Shown: positions 19,392 through 28,103 of the stretch, piece by piece | Layout: each line of letters starts with the position of its first letter | Position numbering within the stretch: the stretch's first letter is position 1 | Origin: Methylomagnum ishizawai | GTDB taxonomy: Bacteria; Pseudomonadota; Gammaproteobacteria; Methylococcales; Methylococcaceae | Length of the DNA stretch: 64,000 bases | Direction of reading: 5' to 3' | NCBI RefSeq assembly: GCF_019670005.1 | Contig: NZ_AP019783.1 | Location: 2,506,150 to 2,570,149 of the forward strand | Position numbers and translations under genes: made by a program | Notes under the pieces: model-generated | Seen by the model: only the letters and a program-made list of their open reading frames with translations | What the model was told of the DNA's origin: nothing | The model's database searches: none

Positions 19392-19588
19392 ATCTCGCGG
19401 ACCTCGCCTCTCCGGTACTCGGCCAAGGCTTCTTCGGCCAACGCATCCAGCTTACCGGCGGCGGCGTCCGCTTCGATCCGCTCGTCCCAGGCATCCGCGG
19501 CGAACTCGGCGAACCAACGGCGGAACTTGGCGAATTCCTCCGGGGGCAATTGCGAGACGGCTTGTTCGACGGCTTCGGCGGTCATCAT
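19388..19588 (-). CDS. Antitoxin of a RelE/ParE-type pair
   Basis: 66 residues from the first of two adjacent ATGs (19588, 19585), with AGGAAA upstream. The sequence MTAEAVEQAVSQLPPEEFAK followed by FRRWFAEF and the acidic tail LAEEALAEYRRGEVREI matches small antitoxins that precede RelE-like toxins with a WFWIGSHADYD ending. It overlaps the toxin start by 4 bases, the usual coupling. The reading frame is intact while the toxin is broken. Toxin neutralisation and autorepression are family expectations, not seen here. Confidence 0.75.
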   Translation of the reverse strand: MMTAEAVEQAVSQLPPEEFAKFRRWFAEFAADAWDERIEADAAAGKLDALAEEALAEYRRGEVREI

Positions 19589-19657
19589 GGCGGTTTTCCT
19601 CGATAGAGCGGAATAGGGGATTCCCAAGCCCAAACCTGGGAATCCCTGGTCCCGGAA

Positions 19658-21325
<1,668 letters not shown>

Positions 21326-21420
21326 TTCAATGCCATGCCTTCGGCGGGAAAACCGATATTATTTCACGGTTCGCCGCCGGGTTCACGGCGTGTAGTTTCG
21401 CGGATGGAGGGCAACAGCCG

Positions 21421-22566
21421 ATGCGGCTAGAAGGTGGAATGAAAACGCGGGTCGTGCGGCGCTTGGCCGAGGTCGATGCCGCCGCTTGGAACGCGCTGAC
21501 CGGGGGAACTTATCCGTTCCTGCGCCACGAGTTCCTGTCGGCCTTGGAGGAATGCGGTTGCTTGGGTCAGCGGGTCGGGTGGATGCCGCGGCATTTACTG
21601 TTCGAGGATGGGGCGGGGCGTTTGGTCGCCGCTTGTCCGATGTATCTCAAGTCCAATTCCTTCGGGGAGTTCGTGTTCGATTGGGCCTGGGCCAATGCCT
21701 ATGAGCGATCCGGCCTCGACTATTACCCCAAGTTGGTGGTGGCCGCGCCGTTCACGCCCGCCACCGGGCCACGGCTGTTGATCGCCCCGGAATATCGCTC
21801 GGAAGCGCTGGCGGCGGCAATCATGGAAGCGGCCATCGCGGAGGCCGGGCGGGCCGGGGTGTCGTCGCTGCATTGGCTGTTCGCCACCGACGCCCCTTTG
21901 CTGGAATCGCCGAGCTTTATGCGGCGGCTGGGCTGCCAATTCCATTGGGAAAACCGGGATTACCGGGATTTCGGCGATTTCCTGGCGGGGTTCACCGCCA
22001 AACGGCGCAAGGAGGTCCAGCGCGAGCGGCGCTTGGTGCGGGAGGCGGGCGTGGCTGTGGAGCGGATCGCCGGCGATGCCGTGGAACCCGGATTGTGGCG
22101 CAGCGTCCACGAGCTATATTGCGCGACTTTCGCCAAACACGGCAATTATCCGGCGCTGACCGAGGCGTTCTTCCGCGAGGTCGCCGCCACCCTGGGCGGG
22201 CAGGTGATGCTGGTGCTGGCGCGGCGGGGCGGGGACATCGTCGGCGCGGCTTATTTCCTGGTTGGGGCCGAGTGTTTGTATGGCCGCTATTGGGGCTGTT
22301 GGGAGGAGGTGCCCGGCCTCCATTTCGAGGCGTGCTATTACCAGGGCATCGAGTATTGCATCGAGAACCGCCTGAAACGGTTCGAGCCGGGTGCCCAGGG
22401 CGAACACAAGATCAGCCGGGGTTTCTTGCCGACGCCGACCTGGTCGGCGCATTGGATCGCGCATCCGGGGTTTAAGGAGCCTATCGCCCGGTTTTTGGAG
22501 CGGGAGGAGCAGGGGATGCGGGAATATATGGCGGAGCTTGGGGAGCGGTCGCCGTTCAAAGGATAA
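21421..22566 (+). CDS. GNAT-fold acyltransferase-like protein (DUF482/COG3146 type)
   Basis: 381 residues from the ATG at 21421, which has GGAGGG nine bases upstream; an ATG at 21439 is a weaker choice. Features seen: the LRHEFLSALEECGCLG block, YLKSNSFGEFVFDWAWANAY, a central TAKRRKEVQRERR helix, and the C-terminal HFEACYYQGIEYCIEN and FEPGAQGEHKISRGFLP segments characteristic of this peptidogalycan-biosynthesis-like GNAT family (related in fold to FemAB). The exact substrate is unknown. It diverges from ettA and is followed by a hairpin at 22580-22601. Confidence 0.85.
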   Translation: MRLEGGMKTRVVRRLAEVDAAAWNALTGGTYPFLRHEFLSALEECGCLGQRVGWMPRHLLFEDGAGRLVAACPMYLKSNSFGEFVFDWAWANAYERSGLDYYPKLVVAAPFTPATGPRLLIAPEYRSEALAAAIMEAAIAEAGRAGVSSLHWLFATDAPLLESPSFMRRLGCQFHWENRDYRDFGDFLAGFTAKRRKEVQRERRLVREAGVAVERIAGDAVEPGLWRSVHELYCATFAKHGNYPALTEAFFREVAATLGGQVMLVLARRGGDIVGAAYFLVGAECLYGRYWGCWEEVPGLHFEACYYQGIEYCIENRLKRFEPGAQGEHKISRGFLPTPTWSAHWIAHPGFKEPIARFLEREEQGMREYMAELGERSPFKG

Positions 22567-22579
22567 GTGGGCACCCGTT

Positions 22580-22604
22580 CCTGCGTCTGGCCTAACGCAG
22601 GTTT
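22580..22604 (+). terminator. Probable terminator after the GNAT-like gene
   Basis: A perfect 7-bp inverted repeat (CCTGCGT at 22580-22586, ACGCAGG at 22595-22601) with an 8-base loop is followed by TTT, 14 bases beyond the stop. The T-run is short, so termination may be partial. Confidence 0.5.
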
Positions 22605-22633
22605 GCATAGGGCTTCTTCTCTCACCGTTGTTG

Positions 22634-23266
22634 TTATTGTTGTTGGACAGAGCATCTATGATCTAGATCGACGATGATTTCTTTGGTTTCTTTATCTTGA
22701 TCGGTTATTTTTACTTCGATAAAACATAAGAATTTTTTTCTATTTTTATCGAAATTGTAGATGGATACTTTATAGGTGCCAAGTTCGAGTGGTGGGTGGT
22801 TATCGTGTAGAAGATCGGTTTTGGTTCCATTGTAAAGGTCAAACTCGATTTTGACCTTTTTAGATTGTGGTTGTGGTATTATTTTTAAAAAGTGGGTTTT
22901 AACGGGAGATTGTGAAGCATTTCTTTCAGATGAATCTAGACCATTTTGCACTTGTCCATTTTGCACTTGTTTTAATTGGCTTTTCAGTTTTTCTATTTCA
23001 CCCAGCAAGGCTTGTTTTTCAGCGGCATCAGCGGCATCAGCGGCATCAGCGGCATCAGCAGGGGTAGATGTAGGGGATTGCACTGATTGCGGTTGTGGCG
23101 GAGTAGAAGGGGGCAGCTTGCCGATATAGAAAATAAAGCTTAATAGCATAATCGATATTATTATAAAAACCGCAGTGGCTCCAAACAGCCGGAATAAGTC
23201 ATGGTTGGACAGTTGATTCGGTATATCATGCCGATTTTTAGATGTGGGTAGATCGTCTTTAGACAT
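22634..23266 (-). CDS. Small single-pass membrane protein in AT-rich islet
   Basis: 210 residues, no family recognised. Residues 1-25 are hydrophilic; a strong membrane helix lies at about 28-50 (GATAVFIIISIMLLSFIFYI); then a Pro/Ser/Gln-rich stretch, a (DAA)4 repeat coded by four 9-bp units, a short coiled coil (EKQALLGEIEKLKSQLKQVQ), a duplicated QVQNG, and a C-terminal region that reads like a beta-sandwich (KKVKIEFDLYNGTKT; GTYKVSIYNFDKNRKKFLCF). Topology suggests an N-in anchor and an external or periplasmic head. Visibly AT-rich, as is the next gene, and on the same strand about 110 bases downstream of it, so likely a partner. Confidence 0.7.
   Translation of the reverse strand: MSKDDLPTSKNRHDIPNQLSNHDLFRLFGATAVFIIISIMLLSFIFYIGKLPPSTPPQPQSVQSPTSTPADAADAADAADAAEKQALLGEIEKLKSQLKQVQNGQVQNGLDSSERNASQSPVKTHFLKIIPQPQSKKVKIEFDLYNGTKTDLLHDNHPPLELGTYKVSIYNFDKNRKKFLCFIEVKITDQDKETKEIIVDLDHRCSVQQQ
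22941..22970. repeat. 15-bp perfect tandem duplication
   Basis: CCATTTTGCACTTGT occurs twice head to tail (22941-22955 and 22956-22970) inside the small membrane protein gene. It is in frame and duplicates the peptide unit QVQNG, so it is an in-frame slippage or duplication product. Confidence 0.95.
23021..23056. repeat. Four 9-bp tandem repeats
   Basis: Four perfect copies of AGCGGCATC, coding for (DAA)n on the minus strand. The unit is a multiple of three, so copy-number change would lengthen or shorten the linker without breaking the frame. Confidence 0.95.
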
Positions 23267-23374
23267 GGAAGACTCCAGCTTTATGTGAATTTGGTAAGGT
23301 CTTTGTAAATGCTTAGCTAAGCCAATTTATGCGGTTATATTTGTCAAATTTATTAGCTTATTTTATTTATACTG

Positions 23375-25081
23375 TTATTTAATTTTTTCCATGTATTTAT
23401 CGTTGCGTGTTAAGTAATGATTAAATAAAATCCAAAGGGCCACTGTTAAAGAGCTAGCACCTTGGAGCGCGTTTTTTCTCATGTCTTCAAGCCAAGGTTG
23501 CTGTGAGCATGCATAAAATATTATTATAAAAGTTGCAGTACACATGATGGCGGGCACAATAACTTCTATCTTGAATATAGATGTGGTATAAAAATTATTA
23601 TTTTGACTAATTTCATTAGGTGCTTCGTCATTTGATCCTGCAACTTTTGTAGTCCATATGTTTTTGAATCGCTCATTTAGTTCATTGATATAACTCTCTG
23701 GCGAGAAGTCATCTTTCCACTTTTTAATCGTATTGTCTACTTCTTCATTGATCGCGTCTTGCTTAGCTTGGTTAGAGTGGGATTTTGAGTTCCTATAACT
23801 TTCAAGCCCATTAACCGCATCAATATGCTTTTTTTGCTTGATTTCATAGCAAAGAATATCGTACTCGCCGCACCCGGTTAGCATTTTGGTTAACACCGGC
23901 AAGGTTTCCACAAACAGCAGCAAGATGAAGATTGACCATGCCATACGGTCCAGCACGGGGTCTTCTTTCCGCAATTCAAAGAATATCTTCAAGCGTGCGG
24001 TGAAATCGTTAGGGTAGTTTTGCTCATATTGCTTGGAATATCCATTGATTTCGCTTTCAAGCGATTGCTTTTTCTTTTTTTGCTCTTCTTGATTGGCGAG
24101 AATCTCCCCGCGCTTCTTTTCTTTGAATTGCTCTAGTTTGGTATTGGTCAAGCCGATTTCTTTTTCTTTGGCCTCGATTTTTTTATCGAATTCAGCGCTG
24201 TATTTGTCTCTTTCCGCCTTCTTGGCATTGACCACACGCTCGTAGGAACGGTAGATAGGGCCGGGGGAGGTTTTTTGATGGGCGCAGCCATCGGTTACTT
24301 CGCAGTCGCGTTTTTGTTCGGCTGCCCCGATCTCCTTATCCAGCTGCGTAAGTTTTGTTTCTTTTTCTTGTAGCAATCGGGCATAGGCTTCGTTCACGGT
24401 GCCCATTTCATTGTCTACGATGGATTTGGTTTCTTGCTCTATGTGCTTGGGGTCGTCCAGTATTTTGCCATTAACGGCAGCAATTTTATCATTATAATCG
24501 ACATACTCTTTCGATTTCTTGAGGTCCTCGATCATTTTCTGATGCGTTCTCAGGTCGATTTTTTCTCGGAAGAAGTATACTTCGATAGGCGTCGCGACGA
24601 TGACGCTCACAAGGCCACCCATAACTAGCCGCAATAGGAAAGGGGTTCTTTTGGGTTTATAGTGGACATTGGGTATGGCGGAACCGTTTTGTTGAGATGT
24701 GGCTGTGTTCGGGATTAGGACGGGTTTGATTTCAACCACGGAGACGATAAAGCGATCTAAGTTGAATATCGTCACCGCCCAAAGAAGACCGATGAGTGCT
24801 GAAACAGACAGGCTATCCGATGAAGTATAAGCGGCGTAGCCACAAGTTAACCATGCGCTGATTGAAGTCAGTAATACGAATAATCCTAAGATATTGTATT
24901 TTTGCTGCTCAACCGGGGAGCAATGATATATTTCGGAACTCACTCCGGCGCAGAAATGCAGGAATGATAGCTCGTGGTCCGTGCCGGGAGGTGGTTGGTT
25001 GTTGGTATTTGATGGGCTTGACATGCTTTTTTCGGAGATGAAGCTAAGGAAAGAATGGTTGAATTGAACGAGTTGTTCCAC
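23375..25081 (-). CDS. DUF4407-type multi-pass membrane protein
   Basis: 568 residues from a GTG at 25081, or 549 from an ATG at 25024 (MSSPSNTNNQPPPGTDHEL); neither has a clear ribosome binding site. The N-terminal block FLHFCAGVSSEIYHCSPVEQ-QKYNILGLFVLL and the phrase WAVTIFNLDRFIVSV are hallmarks of DUF4407. Membrane helices lie at about 64-86, 92-115 and 150-172; a long charged coiled coil spans about 180-370; a fourth helix about 383-405 (FILLLFVETLPVLTKM); and one or two more at 505-555. No catalytic motif is seen. Composition is strongly AT-rich against its flanks, pointing to horizontal acquisition. The function of the family is not established. Confidence 0.8.
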   Translation of the reverse strand: MEQLVQFNHSFLSFISEKSMSSPSNTNNQPPPGTDHELSFLHFCAGVSSEIYHCSPVEQQKYNILGLFVLLTSISAWLTCGYAAYTSSDSLSVSALIGLLWAVTIFNLDRFIVSVVEIKPVLIPNTATSQQNGSAIPNVHYKPKRTPFLLRLVMGGLVSVIVATPIEVYFFREKIDLRTHQKMIEDLKKSKEYVDYNDKIAAVNGKILDDPKHIEQETKSIVDNEMGTVNEAYARLLQEKETKLTQLDKEIGAAEQKRDCEVTDGCAHQKTSPGPIYRSYERVVNAKKAERDKYSAEFDKKIEAKEKEIGLTNTKLEQFKEKKRGEILANQEEQKKKKQSLESEINGYSKQYEQNYPNDFTARLKIFFELRKEDPVLDRMAWSIFILLLFVETLPVLTKMLTGCGEYDILCYEIKQKKHIDAVNGLESYRNSKSHSNQAKQDAINEEVDNTIKKWKDDFSPESYINELNERFKNIWTTKVAGSNDEAPNEISQNNNFYTTSIFKIEVIVPAIMCTATFIIIFYACSQQPWLEDMRKNALQGASSLTVALWILFNHYLTRNDKYMEKIK

Positions 25082-25225
25082 TGAATAGGATTACTACCAA
25101 AGCGGAAGCCGACATCCTTATTGATATCGGAGAGAGCTTTCAGACGGCGATTTGAGGGCTGTTGGTATTTTGCCCAGTCAGCTTCCTCTTGTTGGCTCAG
25201 TACTTGCCCCAGCCATCGATGGGTT

Positions 25226-25870
25226 TTAAACCACGATAATGTTCACCGGCTCCGCCCAAATCCCCGCCCCCTGGCTCCCAATCGCCCGTAACCTCACCCA
25301 ATAAGTCTGCGCCGGCACCATCCCTTCCAAGACGATGTGCGAACAGGTCGCCGAGGAAAGCGCATGTTTCCAGTTGGCATCGATGGTCGGGTCGCCCTGC
25401 GCGGTTTGCACCTCGTAGCTGCGTGCCCCGGCCACCCGCGCTGCCCTCACTTCCAAGTTACCGCTCACCTGCCCGTGCGCCACCCGGAAATCGGCTGGCG
25501 CGTCCAAAATCCCATTGCCGCCCGTCCGCGCCGTGTCTCGGCGTAGATCGTAACCGGTGGTCGCTAATACGGCAGTATCGCCCTGCGCCACCAGTTCCAG
25601 ATAGGCGGGCAGGCGTTTCAACAACAGGGTCAGCGCATCCCGCGCCTTCTCGCGCTGGGCGATCTTGAGGGTGTCGCGGGTCAGGCTGGCATGATAGGCG
25701 TCGCGATAGGCGTTCAGTGCCTCCTTGATGTCGGAAAGCGCGGGCGCTTGGGCGGGCCAGGGTTCGGGGAAAGCGGCATTATTGGTCAGCGAAGCCACGA
25801 TGAAATCGGCCTTCGCCAGAAAATCCGCCTCGCTGAGACGGTCGAATGCGACAATGAGCTTGGGTTGCAT
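25226..25870 (-). CDS. Fibronectin type III domain protein
   Basis: 214 residues, starting MQPKLIVAFDRLSEADFLAK. The N-terminal half (1-115) is helical and unassigned (a common opening in a family of hypothetical proteins: AKADFIVASLTNNAAFPEPW). The C-terminal half (about 125-214) looks like a fibronectin type III fold: PADFRVAHGQVSGNLEVRA, SYEVQTAQGDPTIDANW, the conserved TYWVRLRAIGSQGAG strand and a final hydrophobic strand. No signal peptide is visible. It is GC-rich again, marking the right border of the AT-rich islet. A role in binding or assembly is only inferred from the domain. Confidence 0.7.
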   Translation of the reverse strand: MQPKLIVAFDRLSEADFLAKADFIVASLTNNAAFPEPWPAQAPALSDIKEALNAYRDAYHASLTRDTLKIAQREKARDALTLLLKRLPAYLELVAQGDTAVLATTGYDLRRDTARTGGNGILDAPADFRVAHGQVSGNLEVRAARVAGARSYEVQTAQGDPTIDANWKHALSSATCSHIVLEGMVPAQTYWVRLRAIGSQGAGIWAEPVNIIVV

Positions 25871-26401
25871 AGTTCCACCTTGGTTTGAAAGCCTCCTGTC
25901 CGAGAATGCCTGAGCATTTACGTCGCCGTTAAGATTCGATTGTAAGGTTATTATCTCTGAACTGTATTAAAATCATATAGGTGGTGTAGAGGAAAATCAA
26001 TAAATCTTATCAAAGCTGATAGGAAGGCTCATGTGGGGATGGAGGCTGTCTTCTGGCTTGGGCTTGGATGTGATGGCGTATATGCTGGAATGCGGACTCA
26101 TATCCGATACGATGCGACCACGCATAGGTGGATATGCGATATTCCCATCAGCTTGGGCCTTATAGGTAGTCTAGCTAATGTGACCACCTATCCGTATCAA
26201 AGTGACCATACTTCCATATGGAAGTGGCCATACATACAAAATACTGTGATAATGTATTGTATTAGAGGCGATCTCGCAGCGAGGCCGATATGTGGGCACA
26301 TGGCGGTCATGGCGATGGCACGGGTCGGAAGTGGAGGCCGCTAAGCCAGCGGCTTTCTCGGTTATACTCGCCCGGTCACCCGTCCAGCCCATCCTCCGCC
26401 C
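25871..26401. other. 530-bp intergenic region with inverted repeats
   Basis: No gene I can support. It holds TATCA/TGATA around AAGC (26008-26021), the 16-bp palindrome at 26210-26225, an ATAGGTGG / CCACCTAT inverted pair about 60 bases apart, and near-repeats GTGACCATA and GTGGCCATA on either side of the palindrome. Near the right end, GCCGCT and AGCGGC (26337-26353) form a 6-bp stem followed by TTTCTCGG, and TATACT at 26363-26368 could be a -10 element for aat. Two short frames (44 codons from 26031; 103 codons from 26033) exist but have no recognisable product. Confidence 0.5.
26210..26225. repeat. Perfect 16-bp palindrome
   Basis: ACTTCCATATGGAAGT reads the same on both strands. It lies between GTGACCATA and GTGGCCATA in the long non-coding region upstream of aat and could be an operator for a dimeric regulator. 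Confidence 0.55.
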
Positions 26402-27109
26402 ATGCTCACCGTCCTCAATCCCTTCGATAAGCACCAACCCTTCCCCCCCGTGGACAAGGCTTTGCGCGAACCCAACGGATTGTTGGCGATGGGCGGGTGC
26501 CTGTCCCCGGAACGGCTGTGCAACGCCTACCGGCATGGCATTTTCCCCTGGTTCGGCGAGAACGAGCCGATCCTGTGGTGGTCGCCCGATCCCAGGCTGG
26601 TGCTGCGGCCGGAGCGGGTCAAGGTTTCCCGCAGCCTCGGCAAGCGGCTCAGGCGCGGCGAATTCGCCTTCACCCACGATGTTTGCTTCGCCGATGTGGT
26701 CGAGGCTTGCGCCGGACCCCGGTCGATGGTGGCCGGCACCTGGATCACCGCCGACATGAAGCGGGCCTATCGCCGCCTGTACGAGCAGGGGTCGGCCCAT
26801 TCCTTCGAGGCTTGGCGGGAAGGCGAATTGGTGGGGGGCTTGTATGGCGTGGCCTTGGGGCGGGTATTCTTCGGCGAATCGATGTTCCACCGCGCCACCG
26901 ACGCTTCCAAGGCCGCGTTCGCCCACGCCTGTGGGCGGCTGGCGGAGTGGGGCTATGCGCTGATCGACTGCCAGGTCCACACCCAGCATCTGGCGAGCCT
27001 GGGGGCCGGGGAAATCCCGCGCCGGGAATTCGTCCACCTGCTGGAGGCCTATTGCGAACAAGCCGCCGCGCCTGGGGCGTGGCAACCATCCAGGGAAGAC
27101 ATCCGATGA
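26402..27109 (+). CDS. aat: Leucyl/phenylalanyl-tRNA--protein transferase
   Basis: 235 residues, normal length. Transfers Leu or Phe from aminoacyl-tRNA to proteins with N-terminal Arg or Lys, creating degrons for ClpS/ClpAP. Conserved blocks: EPNGLLAMGGCLSPERLCNA, the YRHGIFPWFGENEPILWWSP segment, PRSMVAGTWITADMKRAY, GGLYGVALGRVFFGESMFH and DCQVHTQHLASLGA. Its stop overlaps the start of bpt (ATGA at 27106-27109). The rest of the pathway (bpt, clpA, clpS) lies within 4 kb. Confidence 0.96.
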   Translation: MLTVLNPFDKHQPFPPVDKALREPNGLLAMGGCLSPERLCNAYRHGIFPWFGENEPILWWSPDPRLVLRPERVKVSRSLGKRLRRGEFAFTHDVCFADVVEACAGPRSMVAGTWITADMKRAYRRLYEQGSAHSFEAWREGELVGGLYGVALGRVFFGESMFHRATDASKAAFAHACGRLAEWGYALIDCQVHTQHLASLGAGEIPRREFVHLLEAYCEQAAAPGAWQPSREDIR

Positions 27110-27825
27110 AATCCATCCCCCTCTATCTCGGCTACGAGCACGATTGCGATTACCTCCCAGGGCGGCGGGCGCGGATGGCCTATGTGTCGCCCAGGGTGGC
27201 GCTGGACCCCGTGTTGTATACCCGGCTCGCGGCCAGCGGGTTCCGGCGCAGCGGCGATCTGGTCTACCGGCCCCATTGCCTGGATTGCTCGGCCTGTATT
27301 CCGGTGCGGATTCCGGTGGCCCGCTTCCAGCCCAGCCGCGCCCAGCGCCGTGTCGCCAAGCTCAACGCCGATTTGCGCGTGGTGCGGAAATACGATGTTT
27401 TCGACGAGCGGCATTATCGGCTGTATATGCGCTACTTGGAATCGCGCCATGCCGATGGTCATATGGCGCTGTCCAGCCCGGAGGATTATATCCAGTTCGT
27501 CGGCAGCGATTGGGGCGATACCGGGCTGTACGAGTTCCTGGAAGGGGATGAATTGCGGGCGGTGGCCGTGGTCGACCACCTAAGCGACGGATTATCGGCG
27601 GTTTATACCTTTTACGACCCGGGGGTGCCGCGCCGGAGCCTGGGCACCCAGGCCGTGCTGTGGCAGATCGACGAGGCCCGGCGGCGCGGATTGCCTTGGG
27701 TATATCTGGGATTCTGGATTTCGGGATGCCGCAAGATGGCCTATAAGGATGCGTTCAGGCCGTTCGAGGTGCTGAGGGAAGGGGGCTGGACCTTGTGGGA
27801 CGGGGGCGGCAATGCCCAGGTTTGA
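27106..27825 (+). CDS. bpt: Aspartate/glutamate leucyltransferase Bpt
   Basis: 239 residues. Transfers Leu to proteins with N-terminal Asp or Glu, adding acidic N-termini to the substrates of ClpS. Seen: CDYLPGRRARMAYVSP near the start, the YRPHCLDCSACIPVRIPV cysteine-containing block, FQPSRAQRR, SSPEDYIQFV, AVYTFYDPGVPRRSLGTQAV and the YLGFWISGCRKMAYK ending motif. The start overlaps the aat stop. Present in Vibrio-like and many other proteobacteria, absent from E. coli. Confidence 0.95.
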   Translation: MKSIPLYLGYEHDCDYLPGRRARMAYVSPRVALDPVLYTRLAASGFRRSGDLVYRPHCLDCSACIPVRIPVARFQPSRAQRRVAKLNADLRVVRKYDVFDERHYRLYMRYLESRHADGHMALSSPEDYIQFVGSDWGDTGLYEFLEGDELRAVAVVDHLSDGLSAVYTFYDPGVPRRSLGTQAVLWQIDEARRRGLPWVYLGFWISGCRKMAYKDAFRPFEVLREGGWTLWDGGGNAQV

Positions 27826-27827
27826 TG

Positions 27828-27836
27828 TGCTATCAT
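27828..27836 (+). promoter_or_regulatory. Extended -10 element before infA
   Basis: TGCTATCAT fits the extended -10 consensus TGnTATAAT at 8 of 8 defined positions but one. It lies just after the bpt stop and 47 bases before the infA start, so infA can be transcribed separately from aat-bpt. No good -35 is seen, which extended -10 promoters do not require. Confidence 0.5.
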
Positions 27837-27882
27837 TCGCGCTTTGCCGAAACGCGGCTTGATACGTTTAGAGAAGAGGTTT

Positions 27883-28101
27883 ATGTCGAAAGAAGATCAT
27901 ATCGAAATGGAAGGCAAGGTGATCGAAACCCTGCCCAATACCACCTTCCGGGTACAGTTGGATAACGGCCACACCATTATCGCCCATATCTCCGGCAAGA
28001 TGCGGAAGCATTACATCCGCATCCTGACCGGGGACCGGGTGAAGGTCGAAATGACCCCCTACGATCTATCCAAGGGCCGCATCACCTTCCGCCAGCGCTG
28101 A
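27883..28101 (+). CDS. infA: Translation initiation factor IF-1
   Basis: 72 residues, exact IF-1 length, from the ATG at 27883 with AGAAGAGG upstream; a TTG 39 bases earlier is in frame but would add an unrelated tail. S1-like OB fold: [26 protein letters not shown]-like [34 protein letters not shown] and the ending KGRITFRQR. It binds the ribosomal A site during initiation. Its stop is 3 bases from the end of the oppositely oriented clpA. Confidence 0.98.
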   Translation: MSKEDHIEMEGKVIETLPNTTFRVQLDNGHTIIAHISGKMRKHYIRILTGDRVKVEMTPYDLSKGRITFRQR

Positions 28102-28103
28102 AC

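Noticed and set aside
23021-23056. CRISPR-like short repeats
   Set aside because: The units are 9 bp, directly adjacent without spacers, and in a coding frame, so they are ordinary tandem repeats.
26033-26344. Possible 103-codon gene, and a 44-codon one from 26031, in the aat upstream gap
   Set aside because: GTG start or short length, overlapping inverted repeats, no family resemblance and atypical composition; kept as non-coding.
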